64,000 bases of DNA from the NCBI GenBank assembly GCA_030425485.1, contig JAUIAM010000001.1, positions 62,001-126,000 on the forward strand, given 5' to 3'. This document shows, in pieces, positions 27,266 to 37,215 of the stretch. This stretch comes from Verrucomicrobiia bacterium. Its GTDB lineage: Bacteria; Verrucomicrobiota; Verrucomicrobiia; Opitutales; Cerasicoccaceae. Within the stretch, counting starts at the first letter, position 1; every line of letters begins with the position of its first letter. The notes below the pieces were generated by a model that did not search any database, was not told the DNA's origin, and worked only from the letters and a program-made list of their open reading frames with translations. The position numbers were made by a program, and so were the translations under genes.

Positions 27266-29152
27266 ATGAATAAGCATCTTTACGCGAAAAAGCATTCAGC
27301 GGACATTTGTGTAGTCGGGGGCGGTATGTCGGGCTTGATCGCGGCGGTGGCTGCAGCGCGTCGCGGGGCTAGCGTTGTTCTCATCCACGACCGTCCGGTG
27401 CTGGGCGGGTGTGCTTCATCTGAGGTCCGTATGTGGATCTGCGGTGCGCATGGGCATCATCGTAAGGAAGCGGGCATCCTGGAGGAGATCCAATTGTTGA
27501 ACCAGTACAGAAATCCAAAAGGTAACTATGCAGTCTGGGATGCCGTGCTCTATGAGTTTGCTAAAATGACGCCCGGGCTGACAACCTTACTGAATTGCAG
27601 TTGCAATGATTTGAGAATGGAGGGCGAGCGAATTACAGCTGTTAACGCCTGGCAATTGACGACGCAGACCTGGCATACGGTCGAAGCAAAGCACTTCATT
27701 GATTGCTCCGGTGATTCCATTCTGGCCCCCCTGTCCGGGGCAGAGGTCCGTTGGGGGCGGGAGAGCCGGGAGGAGACGGGCGAGCCGATTGCTCCGCGGA
27801 AGTCTGACCTCAAGACCATGGGGAATACCATTCTCATGCAACTGGAGGAGACTGCCGATGAGCAACCATATGCTCCACCGCGGTGGGCGTACTACTTCGA
27901 TGACGTGTCTAACTTGCCTTCACGCGTTGGCTCCGGCATGGGGCATAACTTCTGGTGGCTCGAAATCGGTGGCCTGAAGAATACTATCCAGGACGCAGAG
28001 GCGATATACGACGAACTGGTCAAGGCCGCCTGGGGGGTGTGGGATTACATGAAGAATCGGGGGCCGCAGGCGGAGTTGCTCCGCAACTGGCGTATGCGCT
28101 GGCTTGGGTCCTTTCCCGGTAAACGTGAAAATCGTCGCTACGTGGGGCCGTACACGCTTACCCAGATGGACGTCGAAGCCGAGGGTAAGTTTGAGGATGT
28201 TGTTGCCTATGGGGGATGGAGCATGGACGACCACCATCCGGCCGGGCTCTATTATCCGGGTAAGGCCACACTGTTTCATCCAGCACCTACACCCTACGGT
28301 ATTCCGCTGCGGTGCCTGTATTCGCGAAACATCGTGAACCTTTTTTGCGCCGGGCGCAATATCTCCGCTACTCATGCCGCGCTGTCGTCAACCCGGGTAA
28401 TGGGGACGTGCTCATTATTGGGGCAGGCCGTGGGTACGGCTGCCGCGCTCTGTGTCGAGCAGCAATGCCTGCCTGCTGATTTTACCCAAGATGATGTCGA
28501 GCTTTTGCAGAATCGGCTTATGGAGGATGACTGTTGGCTGCCTGGTAAGACGCGTGAGCGGTCGCCCCTAATGTGTGTTGCAGAGATTCGCGTTACGGAA
28601 GGGGATCGCGCGGAAGTACTTTGGGACGGACACGAGCGAGATGCTGACAAGGGCAAACACTACTGGACGGGGCCTGTCGGTGCATCGATCGAGTTGAACT
28701 GGGATGCTCCACAGGAGGTCACATGCCTGCGTCTGGTCTTTGATAGTAATCTCAACGACACTAAGCGGATGCCCATTCGCTACGCCCTGGATGACAAGGC
28801 AATCCAGTTGCCTGCTACGCTGATACGCGACTTCACGCTTGAGGTTAAAACGGCACAGGGCGACTGGGAGGTGCTGCACCACGTGACTGAGAATACGCGC
28901 CGCATGTGGGTGATGTCCATCTCACGGGCGGTGACTGCGGTGCGCTGGACGGGCTTGTCAACTTGGGGAGATCCTGAATTGCGGCTATACAGCATAGAAG
29001 CTTCGCATCAGGGCATGCCCCTTACTTACACGCCGGAGCATGGGAAATCATGGAACGAGGTCGTTGCGGGTATCCCGCAGGAGGATCTGAGGGAGCCGGA
29101 TCACGGGCTTGAGAATACAACAGGCCGAGGCAGTTCACGCATCGGGGCGTAG
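27266..29152 (+). CDS. FAD-dependent oxidoreductase with C-terminal discoidin-like domain
   Basis: A 628-residue protein of the FAD_oxidored (PF12831-type) group. The dinucleotide motif is DICVVGGGMSGLIAAVA (about 14-30), followed by PVLGGCASSEVRMW, and the FAD C-terminal signature NLFCAGRNISATHAALSSTRVMGT. Residues ~455-600 read as a beta-sandwich resembling F5/8 type C domains (ASIELNWDAPQEVTCLRLVFD, WVMSISRAVTAVRWTG). Such proteins are expanded in Verrucomicrobiota glycan loci, but their reaction is unknown; oxidation of a sugar or sugar acid is inferred. No signal peptide is seen. It is transcribed alone, opposite its own AraC regulator. Confidence 0.85.
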   Translation: MNKHLYAKKHSADICVVGGGMSGLIAAVAAARRGASVVLIHDRPVLGGCASSEVRMWICGAHGHHRKEAGILEEIQLLNQYRNPKGNYAVWDAVLYEFAKMTPGLTTLLNCSCNDLRMEGERITAVNAWQLTTQTWHTVEAKHFIDCSGDSILAPLSGAEVRWGRESREETGEPIAPRKSDLKTMGNTILMQLEETADEQPYAPPRWAYYFDDVSNLPSRVGSGMGHNFWWLEIGGLKNTIQDAEAIYDELVKAAWGVWDYMKNRGPQAELLRNWRMRWLGSFPGKRENRRYVGPYTLTQMDVEAEGKFEDVVAYGGWSMDDHHPAGLYYPGKATLFHPAPTPYGIPLRCLYSRNIVNLFCAGRNISATHAALSSTRVMGTCSLLGQAVGTAAALCVEQQCLPADFTQDDVELLQNRLMEDDCWLPGKTRERSPLMCVAEIRVTEGDRAEVLWDGHERDADKGKHYWTGPVGASIELNWDAPQEVTCLRLVFDSNLNDTKRMPIRYALDDKAIQLPATLIRDFTLEVKTAQGDWEVLHHVTENTRRMWVMSISRAVTAVRWTGLSTWGDPELRLYSIEASHQGMPLTYTPEHGKSWNEVVAGIPQEDLREPDHGLENTTGRGSSRIGA

Positions 29153-29171
29153 CGGTGTGCGCGGGATTTCG

Positions 29172-30149
29172 TCAGTAATCGCTCTTACTTGAGCCGGGGT
29201 AGAGCAGCCAGCCCATGGGTTGAATCGATTTAAGGGCGAGGATGCTCATGCCCGTTTCGCGCTTGACCATACGCATGAGGGAGGCCGGTGAGTCGTAGGC
29301 CAGTATCTCTGCGATGCGGGCAATGGAGAGTGCGGTCCGCTTACTTAGGTAGAGTACCGTCTCCAGGCGACAGCGCGTTATGCACTCTCGCCAGGTCATG
29401 CTGGTGTCTGCCCGAAAGAGGCGACTGAAATGGGAGGGGCTCAGCCCGGCCTTTTGCGCGATCTGGGGCAAGCTCACTTCGTCCCAATGGGATTCTTTCA
29501 GGATTTCGAGGCTCTTCTGAATGCTTGGGTGTGAGGGCTTCACGGTGTCAAGAAAGCGTGAGGTAATATCGCAAACGCGGGGGCGGGATAGCACCGAGGT
29601 GGGCGTATCGGTCAGGGGGTCTTTCAGGAAAACGCGCTCCTTGAGTTCCCAGTACTTGCAGATGCTGTGCACGAGTGGATAGAGGGCCTCCAGGCGTTCT
29701 TGGGTCGTATGGCTATTTTTATCTGCGGCCTGACGAAGGGCTTTTGCATCCAGTTTGAATTCCCGGATGAGCTGGCGAAGGTGCTTCTCTTTGGCTGGCT
29801 GTGGTGGAGTCCAGGCCTGGCCGATGAAGACTGCGCCAATGACCCTGTCGCCCAGCCTGACGGGGACTACCATATCCGTCAGGCCCGCATGGCATCGATT
29901 CAGGAAGGGGCCGTCTGATTTGGCAGCCATCTCGATGCGTGCGTACTCATTTTTTATGCATTTTTGGTGGGCGGATGGCTTGTGCTTCACAGCCATGCAA
30001 AACGGCGAGCAATGCTTCAGGAGGTCCTTGGACAGGCGGGCGTCAGACAGATCCGAGGTGAGAAAACCCAAGTCGTAAAAGCATACCTCCAGCCCGGTGG
30101 CTAAGGACAGACTGGTTAGGACTTGCTCCAATTCGCTCTGCTCATTCAT
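29172..30149 (-). CDS. PocR-AraC transcriptional regulator (module 2)
   Basis: A 325-residue regulator. Residues ~5-150 match the PocR sensor domain, with cysteine-containing segments HCSPFCMAVKHK and RCHAGLTDMVVPVRLGDRVIGAVFIGQ. Residues ~215-310 hold the AraC helix-turn-helix pair (VSLPQIAQKAGLSPSHFSRLF; SIARIAEILAYDSPASLMRMV). PocR domains bind small ligands such as 1,2-propanediol or sugars. It is divergent from the eleven-gene module 2 run, starting 101 bases away, and probably activates it. Confidence 0.88.
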   Translation of the reverse strand: MNEQSELEQVLTSLSLATGLEVCFYDLGFLTSDLSDARLSKDLLKHCSPFCMAVKHKPSAHQKCIKNEYARIEMAAKSDGPFLNRCHAGLTDMVVPVRLGDRVIGAVFIGQAWTPPQPAKEKHLRQLIREFKLDAKALRQAADKNSHTTQERLEALYPLVHSICKYWELKERVFLKDPLTDTPTSVLSRPRVCDITSRFLDTVKPSHPSIQKSLEILKESHWDEVSLPQIAQKAGLSPSHFSRLFRADTSMTWRECITRCRLETVLYLSKRTALSIARIAEILAYDSPASLMRMVKRETGMSILALKSIQPMGWLLYPGSSKSDY

Positions 30150-30250
30150 GGGATTTCAGATAATGTAAATACATCACCGCAAAAAATGCAATAATTATGA
30201 TAGATTGCGCTATTGATGGGGTTGGCGAACTCGTGTAGGATATCTAAAGC

Positions 30251-30964
30251 ATGCATTTACCTTGTCACGATTCGGGATCACAGCGGCATCCACTCCCATC
30301 CGCTACCAGTTGCCCTCGTAGAACTGGTGTGACCTTGGTCGAGTTGCTCGCCGCTATCGGTGTTATCGGTATTCTGGCCCTGATAATCATCCCGGTGATC
30401 GGTAACTTCCGTGCGCGTGCCAGCCAGGTGAATTGTTTGAGTAATTTGCGCAACATTGGCGCGGGTTTAAAACTTTACGAAATCGATAATCCAAACGAGG
30501 GCATCATCCTTGATTATCGCTTCAACGTCCAACTTTGGCCTTACGTTTATCCGGAGCGGGCGGACGAAAATGTCTCGGTCAGTGGTGATCCGCCTCCGAT
30601 ATTCAAGGGCACGGTGTTCGAGTGCCCCGACGTCTATGAGGATGCGGTTCGGCCACGGCGCAGCTACGGGGTCAATGTCGAACTGAGTCGGGATTTTTCT
30701 TTTGCCGATGGCACTGTCAGTGCCCAGCGGATTCGCCCGGTCACGCTGCAGGAAATGGAACCTGGGACGGTCTTTATCGGGGATGTCGGAGGGGGAACTT
30801 CCGCGACCAGCTACCTGCGGACTTCCACCATACACGGGCGACACAAGGGAAAGGCTAACGTGCTGCATTTCGATGGTAGTTGCGCATCGGTCGAAGTTTC
30901 CTCCGAGCTTAGAGCCCGGCCCGCTACCGCGTCATTCTGGACTGGCATCAGGCCTCCGGAGTAG
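30251..30964 (+). CDS. Pseudopilin-like protein with H-X9-DG motif (module 2)
   Basis: A 237-residue protein with an unusually long prepilin leader (~27 residues, Ser/Pro/Arg-rich) before TGVTLVELLAAIGVIGILAL. The segment CLSNLRNIGAGLKLYE follows the helix, and the C-terminal motif is HKGKANVLHFDG (H-X9-DG from H198). It opens the run of genes controlled from the divergent promoter with the PocR-AraC regulator. An in-frame ATG closer to the core is not evident, so the long leader is kept. Function beyond membrane insertion as a pseudopilin is unknown. Confidence 0.82.
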   Translation: MHLPCHDSGSQRHPLPSATSCPRRTGVTLVELLAAIGVIGILALIIIPVIGNFRARASQVNCLSNLRNIGAGLKLYEIDNPNEGIILDYRFNVQLWPYVYPERADENVSVSGDPPPIFKGTVFECPDVYEDAVRPRRSYGVNVELSRDFSFADGTVSAQRIRPVTLQEMEPGTVFIGDVGGGTSATSYLRTSTIHGRHKGKANVLHFDGSCASVEVSSELRARPATASFWTGIRPPE

Positions 30965-31052
30965 TCCTCGGCGCGAGTATTTTTCGTCTATTTTCGATCA
31001 CATTTCTACAGGCCAATTACCTGAACCCTAACCCACAAAATAACGACATATC

Positions 31053-31784
31053 ATGAAAGCAAAATTATTCCTCACTTGTGCCGCTATCGGCACCTTGCTG
31101 ACCGGAAGTGCTCTGGCCAACATCGTAATCAGCTCCGAAGCTCCCAGCGAAGGTGTTTATAAGTTCCAGGACGTGGTCCCGGACAGAAGCCCCGCCACCC
31201 TCCGGTTCTCCAATAACCCGACGACCAAATGGCAGAGCCTCGGTCAGGGGTTTTCGACTATTGGCGCTGAAGACCCGCTGAATCTCGACTCCGTCAGCTT
31301 TCTCATGATGGACTACCTCTCGGGCGTAGAGGGCTTGACCCTGCGCATGGATGTCTATCAGGGCGGCTCTTCCAGCAACGCTCGACCCATGGGTGACAAT
31401 GCGACTCTGATCTATACCCAGGACTCCGACCTGCCCGCCTTGCTGGAGAACGACAGCTATCTTACCTTCAACCTCGATTCTAATCTGGAACTGGATCAGG
31501 ATAGCTACTTCTCGGTTGCGCTTTCCTTCGTTGACCAGACTCCGGGTACGACCAATGAGGGCATTGGGTTGGCTACGATTGCGTCGGGCTCTCCCCCAGT
31601 TAGCAACACGATCGGTGGTAATCGGTTCATCTGGAACGGGGAATTCTACAGTGCATCGACCACCAATGGTTTCGTCATGTACGTCAACACCAGTGCCATT
31701 CCAGAGGCTTCTTCCATGCCGCTCGGTGTTGGTCTCATGGCCTTGGGCCTGGTCGTAGTCGCGCGTCGCCGCCGTAAGGTTTAA
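31053..31784 (+). CDS. PEP-CTERM sorting domain protein (module 2)
   Basis: A 243-residue secreted protein. The signal peptide ends at ALA (residue 22). The body is a beta-rich domain without a known name, with FSTIGAEDPLNLDSVSFLM and a LTFNLDSNLELDQDSYFSVALSF stretch split over two strands. The C terminus has IPEASSMPLG, a hydrophobic helix and ARRRRKV, a PEP-CTERM variant with PEAS. It is 88 bases after the pseudopilin gene and 98 bases before a DUF4091 enzyme. It may be a surface binding or structural protein. Confidence 0.82.
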   Translation: MKAKLFLTCAAIGTLLTGSALANIVISSEAPSEGVYKFQDVVPDRSPATLRFSNNPTTKWQSLGQGFSTIGAEDPLNLDSVSFLMMDYLSGVEGLTLRMDVYQGGSSSNARPMGDNATLIYTQDSDLPALLENDSYLTFNLDSNLELDQDSYFSVALSFVDQTPGTTNEGIGLATIASGSPPVSNTIGGNRFIWNGEFYSASTTNGFVMYVNTSAIPEASSMPLGVGLMALGLVVVARRRRKV

Positions 31785-31882
31785 GCACCTCTCGCCATCA
31801 CCTTCACATCGTCTTGGCTGGCGCTCGGGCATAGCTCTACTGCGTGCCTGGAGCCGGACTGATTCCATCCGTATTCACTTAA

Positions 31883-33454
31883 ATGATACAAGCGTATAAA
31901 AACAGCGGATTTCTTATCCTTTTCGGCATGTGTACCTGCTTGCTCTCCAGTGCGCTGGAGGTTTCGCAGGTGGCAAACCCGTGGGATAGCACGTACGCGC
32001 CATTGGGGCGTGTTGAAAGCAATCCGCTTGAGGGAAGCCTCACTCTGGAGGCGGCACGTAACGGGCATCCGGCTGCCGCGCTTAGTATCTTTAATGATAC
32101 GAACCAGACGGAATACCTCCAGGTTCGGGTTTCGGCTCAGGGTGGGGCGCCTTCTCTCGAACTCAGAGAGGGCGTCCACATCCGGGCGAGGCTTGGGCAA
32201 CTCGTTGCTGATGCCTTGCCTCGCCTGGGAGAGGAGGGGCTTATCGTGATTGCCTCGGGCGAAAATCGCCAAATCTGGCTGGAATGCTCGAGCACCGCCT
32301 TGGATGCGGGCGCCTATCGGTGGGAGCTGGAAATCCTTAACCTGAAGACTAAAGAGGTGCAGCGTATTCCGGTGGTACTCGAGGTGGCAGACCTCGAACT
32401 TCCGACCGAGCACCCGCTCTCTGTCATGGTGTGGGATTGCAGTCTGCAGGGCTCGCGTGGGGAGTTGCAGGCGCGCTATATCGAGGAACTCACATCACAT
32501 TACGTAAACACCTTTCATGTCCTGGAGCAGGCACCTGCCACCTTTAATGAAAGCGGGGAGATGGTCGTCGGGCCGGACTTTTCCGAATTGGATGAGATTG
32601 TGGTTCCTCTGGCAGGGAAGGGGCAGCTCATGCTGCGTTGTGCCCAGCCGCGCCTGACTTTGGCTGACGGCACAAGCCTGTCCATTGAGAGCGAAGTGGG
32701 TAAAAAAGCTTACGGCCAGTGGCTCGTGGCACTGGTCGACCACCTGGAGGGCCACGGCCTGACCTATGATGACTGGGTGCTCTATCCCTACGATGAGCGC
32801 CTTGATGACTATTTTCACCACACCGCTCTCGCCGCACGGGAAGCCGACCCTCGGGCGCGTATCTACGCCAATCCATCGAGCCATGTCACGCCCGAGCAAA
32901 TCAATCGGCAAATTGAGAATTACCATGTGGACTATATTCAGTGGGCACCCGTCTGGTTGAACTCGGCAGCTAACCGGGAGTATGTCCGGTCTATACGCGA
33001 AGACGAGTTGGTGTTTACAGCGACCTATTGGTGTCCCGTGATTCAAAAGCGACTGTCGCCTGTTGGCTTTTACCGCAGTATGGCGTGGCGTGCCTGGCGA
33101 CACGATCTGCAAGGCGTGGGCTACTGGACTGCGCTTGGCCTTGGCGGCTACAAGACTTCCGGCGATTGGGGTGGAACTCCGTGGGATGATTTTGAGGCTC
33201 GGACGGCCAATCCGACCTCTGTCTACCCTGGGCAGAACAATGCGATCATTCCGAGTCGACGCTGGCGTGCGTTTCGCGCCGGGCTTGAGGACTACCTGTA
33301 TTTAACCCTGCTGGAGCAAGCCGTTGAAGAGCGGCAAGACGAGCGCGGTCTGCAGCTACTTAAGCAGGCGGAGTATATATCCTATGACAATTTCAATGAT
33401 GCGTCCGTTGTCGGCCTGCGCAGCGATATCGTTGATTACCTGACGAAGCCATGA
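31883..33454 (+). CDS. DUF4091 domain protein, probable secreted glycoside hydrolase
   Basis: A 523-residue protein with an N-terminal signal peptide ending near SSALE (about residue 24). Residues ~60-180 form a beta-sandwich, and residues ~190-520 form a probable TIM barrel with the C-terminal DUF4091 signature SRRWRAFRAGLEDYLYLTLLEQ. Other conserved pieces are VLYPYDERLDDYFHH and YWTALGLGGYKTSGDWGG. DUF4091 proteins are found in polysaccharide utilisation loci; related members act as exo-glycosidases. Its stop overlaps the next start by four bases. Confidence 0.78.
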   Translation: MIQAYKNSGFLILFGMCTCLLSSALEVSQVANPWDSTYAPLGRVESNPLEGSLTLEAARNGHPAAALSIFNDTNQTEYLQVRVSAQGGAPSLELREGVHIRARLGQLVADALPRLGEEGLIVIASGENRQIWLECSSTALDAGAYRWELEILNLKTKEVQRIPVVLEVADLELPTEHPLSVMVWDCSLQGSRGELQARYIEELTSHYVNTFHVLEQAPATFNESGEMVVGPDFSELDEIVVPLAGKGQLMLRCAQPRLTLADGTSLSIESEVGKKAYGQWLVALVDHLEGHGLTYDDWVLYPYDERLDDYFHHTALAAREADPRARIYANPSSHVTPEQINRQIENYHVDYIQWAPVWLNSAANREYVRSIREDELVFTATYWCPVIQKRLSPVGFYRSMAWRAWRHDLQGVGYWTALGLGGYKTSGDWGGTPWDDFEARTANPTSVYPGQNNAIIPSRRWRAFRAGLEDYLYLTLLEQAVEERQDERGLQLLKQAEYISYDNFNDASVVGLRSDIVDYLTKP

Positions 33455-34545
33455 AGTATAAATCTATACGCTATCTCGCCATCGGGTTTATCGCTGGGAT
33501 CGCATTGGCGTTTCAGCTTTCAGCCTCTGCGGATCTCGCTCCCGGTGAATATCAGCCCGGCGCGGACATGCATCCCTGGACGTCTGAAGCACGCGGGGGA
33601 ACCATTGCCACCGAAGGCACACTTCGCCCCGTACTCATCATCAAGGCGGTGAAGAACGACGACTCTCCTCGTGTCTATGCGCCTCTGGAGCAAGCAGCTC
33701 CGGGCACACGCTTTGAGGTTATACTATACGGACACAGCAATACGAGCCGAGCCTATCTTGGCGTTGGTGGCAGCCTTCCTGGCGAATCCAAATCTGCCCC
33801 GGCTATTGCCTGGAGCTCCGGTGACGGGGAGCTGGACGAACTGCGGGTGACTTATGAGATGGGCGAGGCAAAGGCATTTGTCTCCTTTGGCATTCTTGAA
33901 GGAGCAGGCACGATGCAGGTGGATAACCTCATCATCCGTGAGCTCTCGGCTGATGCTGATGAAGCCCGTGGCAACGCACTTGTTATTCCCGTTCGTGATC
34001 AATCTCGCAAGGAGGCCCTAATCATTGGGCTGGAGCGGCAGGCTGGAGTTGCGGAAGCGAATGCGAGTAACGCTGCCTTGCCCCCCGAGCTCAGAGAGCA
34101 GCTATCACTCACCGGGCCGCAAGCTGTTTCTATGGCTGAGGCGTTGGCCGGGGCTAAGGCCAGCGAAGAAGAGGCTGACCGTTTACTGAGTCAGATTGAA
34201 AAAGTGACTATCCTGTACGATGGCGAGTTGAACCCGGAGCGCATAAGCATAGCGCCAGAGCAGGGAGACGTTCATTTGACTTTAATTAACCTGATTTCTG
34301 AAAGCTCGGTCTGGTGTCGCATCGAATCCAATAGTGCCTCAACAACATTTCGGCAGGTACTTCCTGAGAGTGAACAATCCTTTGCGCTCAACGAAGCCAA
34401 CCTCATCAACCTGCCGCCCGGAGAGCCCGTGCAGCTCGTTATTGTACAAGCCTCTGTCGGCAGCGACATCACGATTTACCCGCTGGATCACTTTGGCACA
34501 GATGTTCACAGGGTTCTGGCATTCGCACAGCGCTCCGAGCAGTAG
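33451..34545 (+). CDS. Secreted protein of unknown function
   Basis: A 364-residue protein with a signal peptide ending at ASA (residue 27). The first half contains a carbohydrate-binding-like beta-sandwich ending in MQVDNLIIREL. The middle is Ala/Glu-rich and helical (PQAVSMAEALAGAKASEEEAD). The end returns to a beta-rich fold. I do not recognise the family. The four-base overlap with the DUF4091 gene makes translational coupling likely, so the two may act together outside the cytoplasm. Confidence 0.65.
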   Translation: MKYKSIRYLAIGFIAGIALAFQLSASADLAPGEYQPGADMHPWTSEARGGTIATEGTLRPVLIIKAVKNDDSPRVYAPLEQAAPGTRFEVILYGHSNTSRAYLGVGGSLPGESKSAPAIAWSSGDGELDELRVTYEMGEAKAFVSFGILEGAGTMQVDNLIIRELSADADEARGNALVIPVRDQSRKEALIIGLERQAGVAEANASNAALPPELREQLSLTGPQAVSMAEALAGAKASEEEADRLLSQIEKVTILYDGELNPERISIAPEQGDVHLTLINLISESSVWCRIESNSASTTFRQVLPESEQSFALNEANLINLPPGEPVQLVIVQASVGSDITIYPLDHFGTDVHRVLAFAQRSEQ

Positions 34546-34603
34546 CCCATATCCGGGACTGAGAGCCCGGCCAGCTCGAGTCGAACTATCAGCATAAATT
34601 TTC

Positions 34604-35917
34604 ATGAAACAAACTCACTACGATACGATAGTGGTCGGAGGTGGCCCGGCAGGTATTGCTGCCGCCATCGCCGCAGCCCGCTTGGGGCAATCGACCGCGA
34701 TTTTAGAGCGTCACGATATACTGGGTGGAATGGGAACGGCCGCCTTGGTGAATAACTTCTGCAACGCTCATTTTGACGGCAAGCGATACATCATTGGTGG
34801 GATTTTTGCCGAGATTCGCGAGGCGTTGATCTCACGGGATGCCCTTTATGTGACCGGTGGCTTAGAGCCTTATAACCACCATGCGTTTCAAGAGGTAATA
34901 GGTGAGTTGTGCCGAGAGGCTGGGGTAGAGGTATATACGCAAGCCGACGTGAGCGGCTGCGCTTTTCAGGATGGCCATCCCGCTTGTATAACATTTAGAG
35001 GTCAAGCTATCGAAGGCTCATCGGTGGTGGATGCTTCGGGCGATGCTATTGTGGCGGCCATGGCAGGAGCCCCCTTTATGGCCCGGGAAAAGGGTGGGCG
35101 CCCATTGATGCCCCTTACCTATTGCTACGTGCTGGGACCAGCGGACATGGATATCATCAGGCGTGAGTTGCCTGAGGTCATTATGCAAGACAAACACTCA
35201 GGCCAGGACTACCTGTATCTTGGCGGGCAGGAACCTCTGCGTGAATGGGTGCGCCAAGCCCGGGAATGTGGTGACTTGAGCATCCCGCGCGAACGCATCG
35301 CCGTTGCGTATTCGATACCTGGTACGCCTGAGAATATCGCCGTTAATTTCGGGCGAGTGTCTATTGCCGATCCAACGGACCCTGAGCAATTGTCCCAAGC
35401 AGAGAAGCTTGGAAAGCAGCAGGTCGAGGAGGGCGTACGCTTCTTCAAGAAGTATGTGCCTGGATTTAAAGATGCAAAGCTACTGGAGCTGGCACGGCAG
35501 ATCGGGGTGCGCGAGTCCCGCCAAATCGAGGGGCTTTACTGCTTGAATCGCGACGATGTCCTCGGTTGCCGACAGTTCGAGGACGCGATCGCTCAGTGCA
35601 GTTATGCCATCGATATTCATGAAGCGGATTCGGACAAGACGACCATGATTCCGATCCCGCATGGCAAACATTATGATATCCCTCTGCGCTGCCTGATCCC
35701 GGCTTCGGGGCCGTCTAATCTGATCGTTGCAGGGCGCAGTATTTGCGCGACGCAGGAGGCGATGAGCTCTTTCAGGGTTGCTCCGAGTGCAATGGCCATC
35801 GGCGAAGCCGCCGGGGTTACCGCGGCTTTATCTAGCCTAGAGGGCGTTCCTATGCGTGAGGTGAAGACCCATCGTGTGGTGGCACGGTTGCAGGAAACAA
35901 ACGGAATTTTGAATTAG
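34604..35917 (+). CDS. FAD-dependent oxidoreductase (module 2, short form)
   Basis: A 437-residue FAD_oxidored-type protein. DTIVVGGGPAGIAAAIAAARLG (about 6-27, given here in part as DTIVVGGGPAGIAAAIA) is the dinucleotide motif; ILGGMGTAALVNNFCNAHF follows, and NLIVAGRSICATQEAMSSFRV is the C-terminal FAD signature. Unlike the proteins at 27266 and 39332 it lacks the discoidin-like extension. It should act in the cytoplasm, on a substrate that is unknown. The stop is three bases before the next start, indicating tight coupling to the toroid enzyme gene. Confidence 0.85.
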   Translation: MKQTHYDTIVVGGGPAGIAAAIAAARLGQSTAILERHDILGGMGTAALVNNFCNAHFDGKRYIIGGIFAEIREALISRDALYVTGGLEPYNHHAFQEVIGELCREAGVEVYTQADVSGCAFQDGHPACITFRGQAIEGSSVVDASGDAIVAAMAGAPFMAREKGGRPLMPLTYCYVLGPADMDIIRRELPEVIMQDKHSGQDYLYLGGQEPLREWVRQARECGDLSIPRERIAVAYSIPGTPENIAVNFGRVSIADPTDPEQLSQAEKLGKQQVEEGVRFFKKYVPGFKDAKLLELARQIGVRESRQIEGLYCLNRDDVLGCRQFEDAIAQCSYAIDIHEADSDKTTMIPIPHGKHYDIPLRCLIPASGPSNLIVAGRSICATQEAMSSFRVAPSAMAIGEAAGVTAALSSLEGVPMREVKTHRVVARLQETNGILN

Positions 35918-35920
35918 GTT

Positions 35921-37171
35921 ATGACGAACAAAAACCACAGATTTTCTCCCTTGGTGACGACACAGCGGCCCACGGATTTTATCAACCGCAAGCAGGTTTT
36001 GACATCCCTTCAAGGTGCTGGTGCCTGGATCTCGGCTGCGGCTAAGTCTACCGGGAAGACGGGTAAGTGTCACCGGAACGCCATGTACCACGAGAACGGT
36101 GAGGTGTCCTGGCTTTATGCGAACAGTAATACCGGCGAGCTCATCTCTGCGCTACTGGATCTGTCCGAAGTCTTGGAAGAGCCGGAGTACACTGCCTTCG
36201 CGGTCGACTACGCCTCCACGCTCTTGGATGACACGGAGCGGGGGCTCTATCGGGGAGAGCATACCGAGGCTCACGGCCTGGCCTGGTACTGGACAGATGG
36301 TGGCACCTATACGGGTGGTTATTCCATGCGCATGCCGCATCATTTTTATCGCCTTTATAAAGCAACGGGAGAGCAACGTTACCTCGATGCCTGCGACTGG
36401 ATCGGGCGGACCATACTCAGCCGTCAACTGCCGTCGGGACTGGTAACGGTCGCCTGGTGCCCGAAAGAGGGCTGGATGGAAGAGCCGCGTATCGGCAGCC
36501 GGTACATGTACCCGCTGGCGACCTTTGCGACTTTGTGGAAAGTGACAGGCAATGAGGCATACCGTAAGGCCTATGAGCGTGCCTGGCCGGCTGTTCTAAA
36601 GATACAGAACGCTGATGGTTCGTTTTTCCAGTGTGTTGACCCTGTGTCGGGCGAACCTGTGGACCGCTCGATCAAGTACCACTTTTATGCCTACATTTTT
36701 AATGCGCTCGAAGAGGCATATCTCGTTACGGGTGATGAAGAGGTAGCGGCGTGTGCCGTACGGCTTGCTGACCATTTAAGCGGTACGTTCTACTACCGGC
36801 ACATGGTTCCCTATTGTGCGGGAGTCGTGGGTTCGCCCACCGATCAAACGGAGGCCGACTCCAGCGTTCAGGATTCGTGCGCTGGGCTGCTGTGGCTGTA
36901 CCGATTGACGGGGCAGGCGGTTTATCGTGATGTTGCCATAAAGCTCCTGCTTGAAGCTTTCACACACCAGTTGCCGCTGACGGCGCCGGAGGGGTGGGCC
37001 GGGGCTGTGCTTAGAGGTGTTAAGCCTGACCTGGAGCAAACGCTGGAGGGAGTGCCACAGAATCGGCTTCATCTTCATTTCGACCCGACCTTGATTGCCC
37101 GTTGCGATCTTTGGTTCATCGTCAATCACATCCGCGCCTGTCGTCGTCTGCTGGAGGAGTTGGGTGAGTAA
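35921..37171 (+). CDS. Alpha/alpha-toroid glycan enzyme, family unknown
   Basis: A 416-residue protein with alternating helices of the (alpha/alpha)-barrel type: YANSNTGELISALLDLSEVLE, MRMPHHFYRLYKATGEQRYLDAC, PLATFATLWKVTGNEAYRKAY and KYHFYAYIFNALEEAYLVTGDEE are successive helix pairs. The pattern is like unsaturated rhamnogalacturonyl hydrolases or GH127/GH88-type enzymes, but no family motif is decisive. No signal peptide is visible, so it would act on imported oligosaccharides. It is tightly coupled to the FAD oxidoreductase before it and the symporter after it (44 bases). Confidence 0.62.
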   Translation: MTNKNHRFSPLVTTQRPTDFINRKQVLTSLQGAGAWISAAAKSTGKTGKCHRNAMYHENGEVSWLYANSNTGELISALLDLSEVLEEPEYTAFAVDYASTLLDDTERGLYRGEHTEAHGLAWYWTDGGTYTGGYSMRMPHHFYRLYKATGEQRYLDACDWIGRTILSRQLPSGLVTVAWCPKEGWMEEPRIGSRYMYPLATFATLWKVTGNEAYRKAYERAWPAVLKIQNADGSFFQCVDPVSGEPVDRSIKYHFYAYIFNALEEAYLVTGDEEVAACAVRLADHLSGTFYYRHMVPYCAGVVGSPTDQTEADSSVQDSCAGLLWLYRLTGQAVYRDVAIKLLLEAFTHQLPLTAPEGWAGAVLRGVKPDLEQTLEGVPQNRLHLHFDPTLIARCDLWFIVNHIRACRRLLEELGE

Positions 37172-37215
37172 ATTCGGACAGGGTTCTCCCTTAGCCACTC
37201 ATCGTTGAGGTCGCT